Assembly: GCA_002354655.1 (NCBI GenBank)
Contig: DELY01000001.1
Location: forward strand, 20,662 to 84,661
Length of the DNA stretch: 64,000 nt
Origin: Pseudomonas sp. UBA2684
Lineage (GTDB): Bacteria; Pseudomonadota; Gammaproteobacteria; Pseudomonadales; Pseudomonadaceae
Direction of reading: 5' to 3'
A program made the position numbers and the translations under genes. Numbering within the stretch: the first letter of the stretch is position 1; each line of letters starts with the position of its first letter. Below the pieces are notes generated by a model that ran no database searches, was not told where the DNA came from, and saw nothing but the letters and a program-made list of their open reading frames with translations. Below, piece after piece: positions 33,759-43,901 of this stretch.

Positions 33759-35012
33759 ATGAACGCGATCTCTCGCCTGGCAACTGCTATCTCTCTCGTC
33801 TCCCTGCTGCCGCTGGCTGCCCATGCCGGTGAAGTCGAAGTGCTGCACTGGTGGACTTCCGGCGGCGAAAAGCGCGCCGCCGATACCCTGCAAAAACTCG
33901 TCGAAGACAAAGGTCATACCTGGAAGGATTTCGCCGTGGCCGGTGGCGGTGGTGAAGCCGCCATGACCGTGCTGAAGACCCGCGCGGTTTCCGGCAACCC
34001 GCCTGCCGCCGCGCAGATCAAGGGCCCGGATATTCAGGAGTGGGGCGAGCTGGGTTTGCTCGCCGACCTCAACGCGGTGGCCGCAGAGCAGCAATGGGAC
34101 AGCCTGTTGCCCGAACAGGTGGCCAACGTCATGAAATACGATGGCGACTACGTTGCCGTGCCGATCAACGTGCACCGCGTCAACTGGCTGTGGATCAACC
34201 CGGACGTCTTCGCCAAGGCCGGCGCCACGCCGCCGACCACCCTCGATGAATTCTTCGTTGCCGCCGAAAAGCTCAAGGCCGCGGGCTTTATTGCCCTGGC
34301 CCACGGCGGCCAGCCCTGGCAGGACGGCACGGTGTTCGAAGACCTGGCGTTTAGCATCCTCGGCGCCGACGGCTACCGCAAAGCCTTCGTCGAGCAGGAC
34401 AAGGCCACCCTGACCGGCGCGAAGATGGTCGAAGTGTTCGCCGCCCTGCAAAAGTTGCGTGGCTATATCGACGCCGACGCCGCCGGGCGCGACTGGAACA
34501 CCGCCGCCAGCCTGGTGATCAACGGCAAGGCCGGCATGCAGGTGATGGGCGACTGGGCCAAAAGCGAGTGGACCGCCGCCGGCAAGGTCGCCGGCAAGGA
34601 TTACCAGTGCCTGCCATTCCCCGGCACGCAGGGTAGCTTCGCCTACAACATCGATTCGCTGGCGATGTTCAAACTCAGCGACGCGGAGAACCGCAAGGCC
34701 CAGGCGGATCTGGCGCGGACCATCATGGAGCCGCAGTTCCAGCAGTTCTTCAACCAGAACAAGGGTTCCATCCCGGTGCGTCTGGACCAGGACATGAGCA
34801 CCTTCGACGCCTGCGCCCAGGCCTCGATGCAGGACTTCAAGGAAGCCGCCGCCAGCGGTGGCCTGCAACCGAGCCTGGCCCACGGCATGGCCGCCTCCAG
34901 CTACGTGCAGGGCGCGGTATTCGACGTGGTAACCAACTTCTTCAACGACCCCAAGGCTGACCCGCAGCGCGCCGCCCACCAGTTGGCGGCGGCGATCGAA
35001 GCGGTGCAGTAA
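33759..35012 (+). CDS. gtsA: glucose ABC transporter, periplasmic binding protein
   Basis: A 417-residue solute-binding protein of the MalE-like cluster. The signal peptide is [19 protein letters not shown] with cleavage after AAHA (about residue 23). Mature features are [20 protein letters not shown], the Trp-rich sugar site ([13 protein letters not shown]) and [14 protein letters not shown]-like [17 protein letters not shown]. It binds glucose in the periplasm and delivers it to GtsBC. First gene of the gts operon, with an AAN motif at its ribosome site. A gap of 156 bp with a repeat separates it from gtsB. Confidence 0.95.
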   Translation: MNAISRLATAISLVSLLPLAAHAGEVEVLHWWTSGGEKRAADTLQKLVEDKGHTWKDFAVAGGGGEAAMTVLKTRAVSGNPPAAAQIKGPDIQEWGELGLLADLNAVAAEQQWDSLLPEQVANVMKYDGDYVAVPINVHRVNWLWINPDVFAKAGATPPTTLDEFFVAAEKLKAAGFIALAHGGQPWQDGTVFEDLAFSILGADGYRKAFVEQDKATLTGAKMVEVFAALQKLRGYIDADAAGRDWNTAASLVINGKAGMQVMGDWAKSEWTAAGKVAGKDYQCLPFPGTQGSFAYNIDSLAMFKLSDAENRKAQADLARTIMEPQFQQFFNQNKGSIPVRLDQDMSTFDACAQASMQDFKEAAASGGLQPSLAHGMAASSYVQGAVFDVVTNFFNDPKADPQRAAHQLAAAIEAVQ

Positions 35013-35102
35013 AACCAGCCCGGCCGCCGGTTCGCCGGCGGCCCATTTTCTCACCGATTCCAGGGTGCCCGTATGGGGGCCGGGGATTCGTGCGCTCGAA
35101 AA

Positions 35103-35150
35103 ACGCCCTCACCCCCGGCCCCTCTCCCGGAGGGCGAGGGGAGACAAGCC
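35103..35150. repeat. interspersed palindrome inside the gts operon
   Basis: CGCCCTCACCCCCGGCCCCTCTCCCGGAGGGCGAGGGGAG, a CCCTC...GAGGG type palindrome common between Pseudomonas genes, lies between gtsA and gtsB, ending about 18 bp before gtsB. As an mRNA hairpin it could keep gtsA transcript levels above those of the membrane genes. Confidence 0.7.
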
Positions 35151-35168
35151 CAACCTCGGAGCCCTGTC

Positions 35169-36077
35169 ATGAGTTCAACCGCAGTTTTTACCAAGGCTTC
35201 GCCACTGGATGCGCTGCAACGCTGGCTGCCCAAGCTGGTGTTGGCGCCGAGCATGCTGATCGTGCTGGTCGGCTTCTACGGCTACATCCTCTGGACCTTC
35301 CTGCTGTCGTTCACCAGTTCGCGCTTTATGCCGGCCTACAAGTGGGTCGGCTTGCAGCAATACGAGCGCCTGCTGGACAACGACCGCTGGTGGGTGGCGA
35401 GCAAGAACCTGATGCTCTTCGGTGGCCTGTTCATCGGCATCAGCCTGGTGGTCGGGGTGTTGCTGGCGGTGCTGCTCGATCAGCGCATTCGCCGCGAAGG
35501 CTTTATCCGCACGATCTTTCTCTACCCCATGGCGCTGTCGATGATCGTCACCGGCACCGCCTGGAAGTGGCTGCTCAACCCCGGCCTGGGCATCGACAAG
35601 ATGCTCCGTGACTGGGGCTGGGAAGGCTTTCGTTTCGACTGGCTGGTGGACCCGCAGCGGGTGGTCTACTGCCTGGTGATCGCCGCCGTGTGGCAGGCCT
35701 CGGGCTTCGTCATGGCGCTGTTCCTCGCCGGCCTGCGCGGCGTCGACCAGTCGATCATCCGCGCCGCCCAGGTGGACGGCGCCAGCCTGCCGAATATCTA
35801 CCTGCGCATCGTGTTGCCGAGCCTCGGGCCGGTGTTTTTCAGTGCGCTGATGATCCTCGCGCACATCGCCATCAAGAGCTTCGACCTGGTCGCCTCGATG
35901 ACCGCCGGCGGCCCCGGCTACGCCTCCGATCTGCCGGCGATGTTCATGTATGCGCACACCTTCACCCGCGGCCAGATGGGCCTCGGCGCCGCCAGCGCGA
36001 TGCTCATGCTCGGCGCGGTGCTGGCGATCCTGGTGCCGTATCTGTATTCCGAATTGCGAGGCAAGCGCCATGACTAA
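35169..36077 (+). CDS. gtsB: glucose ABC transporter permease GtsB
   Basis: A 302-residue MalF-type permease with six hydrophobic segments (LVLAPSMLIVLVGFYGYILW, LFGGLFIGISLVVGVLLAVL and others). The EAA-type cytoplasmic loop is RAAQVDGASLPNIYLRIVLP (about 199-218). The start at 35169 is chosen because an in-frame start at 35073 would read through the repeat. It overlaps gtsC by 8 bp. Confidence 0.94.
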   Translation: MSSTAVFTKASPLDALQRWLPKLVLAPSMLIVLVGFYGYILWTFLLSFTSSRFMPAYKWVGLQQYERLLDNDRWWVASKNLMLFGGLFIGISLVVGVLLAVLLDQRIRREGFIRTIFLYPMALSMIVTGTAWKWLLNPGLGIDKMLRDWGWEGFRFDWLVDPQRVVYCLVIAAVWQASGFVMALFLAGLRGVDQSIIRAAQVDGASLPNIYLRIVLPSLGPVFFSALMILAHIAIKSFDLVASMTAGGPGYASDLPAMFMYAHTFTRGQMGLGAASAMLMLGAVLAILVPYLYSELRGKRHD

Positions 36078-36972
36078 GCCGCTCATTCATGCACGACCTG
36101 CCGATACCGTTCTGCCCCAGGGCGAAGGTGGCGCGAAGCGCCGGATGAAAGCCGTCAGCCTCAGTCGTCTGGCGATCTATGCCACCCTGTTGACGGCTTG
36201 CGCGGTCTACCTGATTCCGCTGCTGATCATGCTGCTGACCAGCTTTAAAACCCCGGAAGACATCCGCACCGGCAACCTGCTGTCGTGGCCCGAGTTGTTC
36301 ACCGTCATCGGTTGGATCAAGGCCTGGGACGGCGTCGGCGGGTATTTCTGGAACTCGGTGAAGATCACCATTCCGGCGGTATTGATCTCCACCTTGCTCG
36401 GCGCCTTGAACGGCTACGTGTTGGCCATGTGGCGTTTTCGCGGCTCGCAACTGTTCTTCGGCCTGCTGCTGTTCGGCTGCTTCCTGCCGTTTCAGGTGGT
36501 GCTGCTGCCGGCCTCGTTCACCCTCGGTCAGCTTGGTCTGGCCAATACCACCAGCGGCCTGGTGCTGGTGCATGTGGTCTACGGCCTGGCCTTCACCACG
36601 CTGTTCTTCCGCAACTACTACGTGAGCATCCCGGATGCCCTGGTGCGCGCCGCACGCCTGGATGGCGCGGGCTTCTTCACCATCTTCGGGCGGATTCTGC
36701 TGCCCATGTCGACGCCGATCATCATGGTCTGCCTGATCTGGCAGTTCACCCAGATCTGGAACGACTTCCTCTTCGGCGTGGTGTTCGCCAGCGGCGATAC
36801 CCAGCCGATCACCGTGGCCCTCAACAACCTGGTCAACACCAGCACCGGGGCCAAGGAATACAACGTCGACATGGCCGCGGCGATGATCGCCGGTCTGCCC
36901 ACCCTGGTCGTCTATGTATTGGCCGGTAAGTACTTCCTGCGTGGGCTGACGGCCGGCGCGGTCAAAGGTTAG
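36070..36972 (+). CDS. gtsC: glucose ABC transporter permease GtsC
   Basis: A 300-residue MalG-type permease. TM1 is IYATLLTACAVYLIPLLIML. The EAA loop is RAARLDGAGFFTIFGRILLP, and the last segment ends LAGKYFLRGLTAGAVKG as usual for the family. The first 25 residues (ARPADTVLPQGEGGAKRRMK) seem longer and less conserved than I expect; an in-frame ATG near codon 26 is an alternative, but the upstream ATG overlaps gtsB in a coupled arrangement. Works with GtsB as the membrane channel. Confidence 0.93.
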   Translation: MTKPLIHARPADTVLPQGEGGAKRRMKAVSLSRLAIYATLLTACAVYLIPLLIMLLTSFKTPEDIRTGNLLSWPELFTVIGWIKAWDGVGGYFWNSVKITIPAVLISTLLGALNGYVLAMWRFRGSQLFFGLLLFGCFLPFQVVLLPASFTLGQLGLANTTSGLVLVHVVYGLAFTTLFFRNYYVSIPDALVRAARLDGAGFFTIFGRILLPMSTPIIMVCLIWQFTQIWNDFLFGVVFASGDTQPITVALNNLVNTSTGAKEYNVDMAAAMIAGLPTLVVYVLAGKYFLRGLTAGAVKG

Positions 36973-36981
36973 GAGAACGAT

Positions 36982-38139
36982 ATGGCAACCCTCGAACTGC
37001 GCAACGTCAACAAGTCCTACGGCAGCGGCCTGACGGACACCCTGAAGAATATCGAGCTGGCGATCGACTCCGGCGAGTTCCTGATTCTGGTCGGCCCCTC
37101 CGGCTGCGGTAAATCGACCCTGATGAACTGCATCGCCGGGCTGGAGGACATCAGCGGCGGGGCGATCCTGGTGGAGGGCGCCGACATCAGCGGCATGAGC
37201 CCCAAGGACCGCGACATCGCCATGGTCTTTCAGTCCTACGCGCTGTACCCGACCATGACGGTGAAGGGCAACATCGCCTTCGGCCTGAAGATGCGCAAGA
37301 TGGCCCCGGCGGCTATCGAGGAAGAAGTGGCGCGGGTGGCCAAGCTGCTACAGATCGAACACCTGCTCAACCGCAAGCCCGGCCAGCTCTCCGGCGGCCA
37401 GCAGCAGCGCGTGGCCATGGGCCGGGCGCTGGCGCGGCGACCGAAGATCTACCTGTTCGACGAGCCGCTGTCGAATCTCGACGCCAAGCTGCGCGTGGAG
37501 ATGCGCACCGAAATCAAACTGATGCACCAGCGCCTGAAGACCACCACGGTGTACGTCACCCACGATCAGATCGAGGCCATGACCCTGGGCGACAAGGTGG
37601 CGGTGATGAAGGACGGCATCATCCAGCAGTTCGGCACCCCGCAGCAGATCTACAACGACCCGGCCAACCTGTTCGTGGCCAGCTTCATCGGTTCGCCGCC
37701 GATGAACTTCATTCCCCTGCGCCTGCAGCGCCGCGAGCGGGAGGTGTGGGCGCTGCTCGATTCCGGCCAGGCACGCTGCGAACTGCCCCTGGGCGAGATG
37801 GAGGCGGGCCTGGAGAACCGCGAGGTGATCCTCGGCATCCGTCCCGAACAGATCCAGCTGGCGGGCGAGGGCGGCGAGCTGCCGAGCATTCGCGCCGAAG
37901 TGGAAGTCACCGAACCTACCGGGCCGGACACCCTGGTGTTCGTCAACCTCAACCAGACCAAGGTCTGCTGCCGCCTGGCGCCGGACATGGCACCGCCGGT
38001 GGGGGCGACTCTGGCGCTGCAATTCGAGCCGAGCAAGGTGCTGCTGTTCGACGCGCAGAGCGGTGAGCGCCTGCTGCCGGGAAAGCCGCGCGCGGCGGTT
38101 GAGCCGGCGAACAAGGTTACCCAGCTCAAGCATCACTGA
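36982..38139 (+). CDS. gtsD: glucose ABC transporter ATP-binding protein GtsD
   Basis: A 385-residue MalK/UgpC-type ATPase. Walker A is GPSGCGKST (about 39-47), the Q-loop follows in [14 protein letters not shown], the signature is [17 protein letters not shown], and Walker B is [16 protein letters not shown]. The H-loop is [13 protein letters not shown]. The C-terminal regulatory TOBE domain covers about 245-365 ([14 protein letters not shown]). It energises glucose import through GtsBC. Starts 9 bp after gtsC. Confidence 0.95.
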   Translation: MATLELRNVNKSYGSGLTDTLKNIELAIDSGEFLILVGPSGCGKSTLMNCIAGLEDISGGAILVEGADISGMSPKDRDIAMVFQSYALYPTMTVKGNIAFGLKMRKMAPAAIEEEVARVAKLLQIEHLLNRKPGQLSGGQQQRVAMGRALARRPKIYLFDEPLSNLDAKLRVEMRTEIKLMHQRLKTTTVYVTHDQIEAMTLGDKVAVMKDGIIQQFGTPQQIYNDPANLFVASFIGSPPMNFIPLRLQRREREVWALLDSGQARCELPLGEMEAGLENREVILGIRPEQIQLAGEGGELPSIRAEVEVTEPTGPDTLVFVNLNQTKVCCRLAPDMAPPVGATLALQFEPSKVLLFDAQSGERLLPGKPRAAVEPANKVTQLKHH

Positions 38140-38196
38140 ACGCCAGCCCAACGCATCAATCGCTCAGGGGTGTGCCTGTCGTATCCGCGCCCGTGA

Positions 38197-39462
<1,266 letters not shown>

Positions 39463-39508
39463 CCGCGGCAGGCTGAAGGGTGAAGCAGAAGGGCAGTGCG
39501 ATGCTTGC

Positions 39509-39671
39509 CTAGGGTGGTTAGCGGCGCTGTCCGGAGTCGTTGAATTGCCATGGTCATGGCGCGCCGCGTAACCCACCAGGCGGTAGTCGGTGGTGCTGCA
39601 GGGGTGGGTTACGGCGCAGCTGGGATCGCGGTGTTTGCCGCGTGGCTAACCGGCGCCTAACCCACCCTGCG
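39509..39671. repeat. double-hairpin repeat, GGTGGGTTA family
   Basis: CCTAGGGTGGTTAGCGGCGC, CGCGTAACCCACCAGGC, GGGTGGGTTACGGCGCAG and CCTAACCCACCCTGC make the same two-hairpin layout as at 7533 and 19490, but the flanking end motif TACCCGTTAAC is missing. It lies between the convergent oprB and hexR genes, where other pseudomonads can carry an aldose epimerase gene. Confidence 0.8.
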
Positions 39672-39688
39672 GGCGCCATCGGGTGGGT

Positions 39689-40558
39689 TCAGGTGGGCTC
39701 TTCGTCCGCCGGGTAGCGGCTGGCGTTGAGGCTTTCCTTGATCTTGCGCAGGTGCGGCTGGAAGTCCACGCCACGGCGCAGGGTCATCCCGGTGGCCAGT
39801 ACGTCGAGCACGGTGAGCTGGATGATCCGCGAAGTCATCGGCATGTAGATGTCGGTGTCTTCCGGGAGTGGAATATTCAGACTCAGGGTGCTGGCCTTGG
39901 CCAGCGGCGAGCCGGCGGCGGTGAGGCCGAGTACCGAGGCGCCGTTCTCCCGTGCCAAGCGCGCCACTTCCACCAGTTCGCGGGTGCGCCCGGTGTAGGA
40001 AATGATCACGAACAGGTCGCCGGTGTGTGCCACCGAGGCCAGCATGCGCTGCATCAGTACATCGGCATGGGCTGACACGGCGAGGTTGAAGCGGAAGAAT
40101 TTGTGTTGCGCATCCAGCGCCACTGGGGCCGAGGCGCCGAGGCCGAAGAAATGGATCTGCCGTGCCTGAATCAACAGGTCGACGGCACGGCTGATCAACT
40201 GCGGGTCGAGTGACTGGCAAGCGCTGTCGAGCGAGGTGATGGCGCTGCCGAAAATCTTCTGCGTGTAGGCCTCGGGACCATCGTCGGCCTCCACCGCGCG
40301 GCTGACGTAGGCGGCGCCGCTGGCCAGGCTTTGCGCCAGCTGCATTTTCAGCTCGGGGTAGCCGCTGACGCCGAACGAACGGCAGAAGCGGTTGACCGTG
40401 GGTTCGCTGACCAGCGCCGCTTGTGCCAGGGCGGCGATACTCAGGCGGGTGGCCTGCTGCGGGCTGTGCAGAATCACCTCGGCGACCTTGCGTTCGGCCT
40501 TGTTCAGGCTGTCGAGTCGGCCCTGGATCTGCTCCAGAAGATTTCGCACGCGATCCAT
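39689..40558 (-). CDS. hexR: HexR, RpiR-family regulator of central carbon genes
   Basis: A 289-residue regulator. The N-terminal RpiR helix-turn-helix is about 1-77 ([40 protein letters not shown]). The SIS domain is about 125-265 ([40 protein letters not shown]), which binds the phosphosugar effector KDPG. It is divergent from zwf with a HexR-type site in between, so it should repress zwf and possibly itself. Confidence 0.95.
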   Translation of the reverse strand: MDRVRNLLEQIQGRLDSLNKAERKVAEVILHSPQQATRLSIAALAQAALVSEPTVNRFCRSFGVSGYPELKMQLAQSLASGAAYVSRAVEADDGPEAYTQKIFGSAITSLDSACQSLDPQLISRAVDLLIQARQIHFFGLGASAPVALDAQHKFFRFNLAVSAHADVLMQRMLASVAHTGDLFVIISYTGRTRELVEVARLARENGASVLGLTAAGSPLAKASTLSLNIPLPEDTDIYMPMTSRIIQLTVLDVLATGMTLRRGVDFQPHLRKIKESLNASRYPADEEPT

Positions 40559-40645
40559 TTTGCTTCCTTATGCGGCGATAAAACGGCTGGCCTATCGTAC
40601 TGATGGCCTGGGGTTGCGACCACTGGTAAGTGGGTTTAGTAAAAA

Positions 40646-40664
40646 TGTTGTTTTTATTACTACA
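40646..40664. promoter_or_regulatory. HexR operator between hexR and zwf
   Basis: TGTTGT-TTTTATT-ACTACA matches the palindromic pattern of the edd operator with one mismatch (ACTACA for ACAACA). Its place, 66 bp before zwf and 88 bp before hexR, is that of the known zwf operator in Pseudomonas. Confidence 0.7.
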
Positions 40665-40716
40665 TATAGCCTTGATCAATCGCCGATAACACGGTATTTC
40701 TAGGTTAACTTGATAA

Positions 40717-40724
40717 AAGAACAA
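40717..40724 (+). promoter_or_regulatory. candidate Hfq/Crc AAN motif before zwf
   Basis: AAGAACAA within AAAAGAACAAAC, 6 bp before the zwf start, fits AANAANAA. There is no separate strong Shine-Dalgarno sequence, so binding here would cover the start region. Confidence 0.45.
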
Positions 40725-40729
40725 ACATC

Positions 40730-42199
40730 ATGCCTGCCATAACCGTTGAATCCTGTACGTTTGCCTTGTTTGGCGCGCTGGGCGACCTGGCCTTGCGCAA
40801 ACTCTTCCCGGCGCTTTACCAGCTCGACCGCGCCGGCCTGCTGCACGCCGATACGCGGATTCTCGCCTTGGCCCGCGAAACCGGCGATGCGCAGCAGCAC
40901 TTGGCTTTTATCGACGCCCAGTTGCGCCGTTATGTGCCGGCGAGCGAAGTCGATGAAGTGGCGCTGCAGCGGTTTCAAGCGCGCCTCAGCTACTTGAGCA
41001 TGGATTTTCTCCAGGCCGACGATTATCACGCGTTGGCCGCGCAGGTCGGTAGCGCCGAGCGCCTGATTGCCTATTTTGCCACCCCGGCTTCGGTGTACGG
41101 CGGCATCTGCGCCAACCTCGCGCAAATCGGCCTGGCCGAGCGCACGCGTGCCGTGCTGGAAAAACCGATTGGCCATGACCTGGCCTCTTCGCAGGCGGTC
41201 AACGAGGCGGTGGCGCAGTACTTCCCGGAAAGCCGCGTTTATCGCATCGATCATTACCTCGGCAAGGACACGGTGCAAAACCTGATCGCCCTGCGTTTTG
41301 CCAACAGCCTGTTCGAAACCCAGTGGAATCAAAACCACATCTCCCACGTCGAGATCACCGTGGCGGAGAAGGTCGGCATCGAGGGACGCTGGGGCTATTT
41401 CGATCAGGCCGGGCAGTTGCGCGACATGATCCAGAACCACCTGCTGCAACTGCTTTGCCTGATCGCCATGGATCCACCCAGCGACCTCTCCGCCGATAGC
41501 ATCCGCGACGAGAAGGTCAAGGTGCTCAAGGCGCTGGCGCCGATCACCGCCGAGCAACTCAGCCGTCAGGTGATACGCGGCCAGTACGTGGCCGGCAGCA
41601 GCGACGGCAAGGCGGTGCCGGGCTACCTGGAAGAAGACAACTCCAACACCCAGAGCGACACCGAAACCTTCGTCGCCTTGCGTGCCGAAATCCGCAACTG
41701 GCGCTGGGCCGGCGTGCCGTTCTACCTGCGCACCGGCAAGCGTATGCCGCAGAAGTTGTCGCAGATCGTTATCCACTTTAAAGAGCCGCCGCACTACATT
41801 TTTGCCCCCGAGCAGCGTCAGTTGATCGGCAACAAGTTGATCATCCGCCTGCAACCGGACGAGGGCATCGCCTTGCAGGTGATGACCAAGGATCAAGGCC
41901 TGGACAAGGGCATGCAGCTGCGCAGCGGGCCGTTGCAACTGAATTTTTCCGACACCTACCGCAGCGCGCGCATCCCCGATGCCTACGAGCGTTTGCTGTT
42001 GGAGGTGATGCGCGGCAACCAGAACCTGTTCGTGCGCAAGGACGAGATCGAGGCGGCCTGGCGCTGGTGCGACCAGTTGATCGCCGGCTGGAAGCAGCTC
42101 GGCGATTCGCCCAAGCCGTATCCTGCCGGCACCTGGGGGCCGATGGGCTCGATTGCTTTGATTACCCGCGATGGGAGGTCCTGGTATGGCGATCTCTGA
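40730..42199 (+). CDS. zwf: glucose-6-phosphate 1-dehydrogenase
   Basis: A 489-residue enzyme oxidising glucose 6-phosphate to 6-phosphogluconolactone with NAD(P)+. The Rossmann loop is [20 protein letters not shown]. The active-site motif is [20 protein letters not shown], and the structural motif [20 protein letters not shown] is present. The start at 40730 fits the family. It overlaps pgl by 14 bp, and zwf-pgl-eda form one operon under HexR. Confidence 0.97.
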   Translation: MPAITVESCTFALFGALGDLALRKLFPALYQLDRAGLLHADTRILALARETGDAQQHLAFIDAQLRRYVPASEVDEVALQRFQARLSYLSMDFLQADDYHALAAQVGSAERLIAYFATPASVYGGICANLAQIGLAERTRAVLEKPIGHDLASSQAVNEAVAQYFPESRVYRIDHYLGKDTVQNLIALRFANSLFETQWNQNHISHVEITVAEKVGIEGRWGYFDQAGQLRDMIQNHLLQLLCLIAMDPPSDLSADSIRDEKVKVLKALAPITAEQLSRQVIRGQYVAGSSDGKAVPGYLEEDNSNTQSDTETFVALRAEIRNWRWAGVPFYLRTGKRMPQKLSQIVIHFKEPPHYIFAPEQRQLIGNKLIIRLQPDEGIALQVMTKDQGLDKGMQLRSGPLQLNFSDTYRSARIPDAYERLLLEVMRGNQNLFVRKDEIEAAWRWCDQLIAGWKQLGDSPKPYPAGTWGPMGSIALITRDGRSWYGDL

Positions 42200-42899
42200 C
42201 CTCGATTTACCGCCGGGTGTGGCCGCGCGCAGCCTGAGCAATCCGGGCCAACTCGCCACTGTTCTGGTCGATACGGTGGCCGAGGTGTTGCGAGCGGCCA
42301 TCGTCAGCCGCGGCATGGCCTGCCTGGTGGTGTCCGGCGGGCGCAGCCCGATCGCTTTTTTCGAGCGCCTGGCGCAGCAGCCGCTGGCCTGGTCGCAGGT
42401 GGTGGTGAGCCTGGCGGACGAACGTTGGGTGCCGGTTGCCCATGCCGACAGTAACGAGGGGCTGGTGCGCCGCCATCTGCTGCGCGGCCCGGCGGCGGCC
42501 GCCCGTTTTATTGGCCTGTACACGCCTGCCACCAGTCTGGAGGACGCGGCTCTCAGGGCCGACCAGGCGTTGGCCGAGCTGCCGCCCATCGATGTGCTGG
42601 TGCTGGGCATGGGTGACGACGGCCACACCGCCTCGTTATTCCCCAACAGCCCGAACCTGGCCGAGGCGCTGTGCGTCGATGGCCCGCGGCGCTGCCTGCC
42701 AATGCTGGCGCCCAGCGTGCCGCATCAGCGCCTGAGCATGAGCCTGTCGCTACTGGCCTCGGCGCGTGTGCCGCTGCTGGCGATTCAGGGCCAGGGCAAG
42801 CTGGCGACCCTGAGCGAAGCCTTGCGCAACGATGAGGAGGCGACCATGCCGGTTCGCGCCTTGCTGCATTCTCCCCTTGAGATTTACTGGTGCCCTTAG
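42186..42899 (+). CDS. pgl: 6-phosphogluconolactonase
   Basis: A 237-residue NagB-fold lactonase. Motifs are [20 protein letters not shown] (phosphate loop), [20 protein letters not shown] and [20 protein letters not shown] with the catalytic His, then [20 protein letters not shown]. It hydrolyses 6-phosphogluconolactone. Start 42186 lies within the end of zwf; eda follows after 19 bp. Confidence 0.95.
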   Translation: MAISDLDLPPGVAARSLSNPGQLATVLVDTVAEVLRAAIVSRGMACLVVSGGRSPIAFFERLAQQPLAWSQVVVSLADERWVPVAHADSNEGLVRRHLLRGPAAAARFIGLYTPATSLEDAALRADQALAELPPIDVLVLGMGDDGHTASLFPNSPNLAEALCVDGPRRCLPMLAPSVPHQRLSMSLSLLASARVPLLAIQGQGKLATLSEALRNDEEATMPVRALLHSPLEIYWCP

Positions 42900-42918
42900 G
42901 GCCGAAGGACCAGCCGAT

Positions 42919-43581
42919 ATGACCCACAACACCCAACAGCGTATGGCCGAGAAAATCGCCGAAATCGACCGCCTCTGCGCCCGTGCGCGGATCATGCCGG
43001 TGATCACCATCGCCCGCGAGGCGGACATCCTGCCGCTGGCCGATGCCCTGGCCGCCGGCGGCCTGACGGTACTGGAAATCACCCTGCGCTCCGAACACGG
43101 CCTGACCGCCATTCGCCGCCTGCGCGAAGAGCGCCCACAGCTGTGCGTCGGCGCCGGCACGGTGCTCGACCTGCAAATGCTGGCCGCCGCGGAAGCGGCC
43201 GGTGCGCAGTTCATCGTCACCCCCGGTTCCACCGTCGAGTTGCTCCAGGCCGGGCTGCAAAGCCCGCTGCCGATGCTGCCCGGCACCAGCAGCGCCTCCG
43301 ACATCATGCTCGGTTACGCCCTCGGCTACCGCCGCTTCAAGCTGTTCCCCGCCGAGGTCTGCGGTGGCGTCGCCGCGCTCAAGGCCCTGGGCGGGCCGTT
43401 TGGCGGCGTGCGCTTCTGCCCAACCGGCGGCATCAACCCGGACAACCTGCAACGTTATATGGCGCAGCCCAACGTGATGTGCGTCGGCGGCACCTGGATG
43501 TTCGACAGCCAGTGGGTCAAGAACGGCGATTGGGCGCGTATCCAGCAAGCCAGTGCCGATGCCCTGCAACTGTTGAATTAG
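42919..43581 (+). CDS. eda: KDPG aldolase (bifunctional KHG/KDPG type)
   Basis: A 220-residue class I aldolase that splits KDPG into pyruvate and glyceraldehyde 3-phosphate. The Schiff-base Lys is Lys141 in RRFKLFPAEVCGG, and Glu53 in TVLEITLRSEHG is the general acid/base. VGAGTVLDLQMLAAAEAAGA and FCPTGGINPDNLQRYMAQPN are further family segments. Last gene of the zwf operon; a repeat follows. Confidence 0.96.
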   Translation: MTHNTQQRMAEKIAEIDRLCARARIMPVITIAREADILPLADALAAGGLTVLEITLRSEHGLTAIRRLREERPQLCVGAGTVLDLQMLAAAEAAGAQFIVTPGSTVELLQAGLQSPLPMLPGTSSASDIMLGYALGYRRFKLFPAEVCGGVAALKALGGPFGGVRFCPTGGINPDNLQRYMAQPNVMCVGGTWMFDSQWVKNGDWARIQQASADALQLLN

Positions 43582-43611
43582 CGTGCTGTTTCAGAAATAA
43601 CCATCAGTTCC

Positions 43612-43775
43612 GTAGGCTGGGTTAGACGCGTGCGCGATGCTCCGCTCAAGCTGCCGGTTCTGGCGCGGCGTAACCCAGCATTGACGGCGCGAGTACCGAC
43701 GCCGTGCTGGGTTACGCGGCGTTCGGCAAGTGTGTCGCCTGTACCTCGCGGACTTGCGCCGCTAACCCAGCCTAC
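43612..43775. repeat. double-hairpin repeat, GCTGGGTTA variant
   Basis: GTAGGCTGGGTTAGACGCG, GGCGTAACCCAGCATTG, CGTGCTGGGTTACGCGGC and GCGCTAACCCAGCCTAC form two nested hairpins. It has CTGGGTTA where the main family has GTGGGTTA, with compensating changes in every arm. The rest of the 320-bp gap (43776-43901) is the leader of the next gene; no HexR-type site is seen there. Confidence 0.8.
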
Positions 43776-43901
43776 GAGGTTGTCTGCCAAGCACGGCCTC
43801 GTTTCACGCCCGTGAAGAACTTTTATTCAGAGACAGAACACTAGCTTTACCCGGCCCGATCACCCTATTCGCCCCAGTGACTGTTAAACGAGGGATAAAC
43901 C

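Noticed and set aside
43776-43901. HexR operator before gapN
   Set aside because: No TTGT-N7/8-ACAA pattern is present; the GTTGTCTGCC piece lacks a second half.
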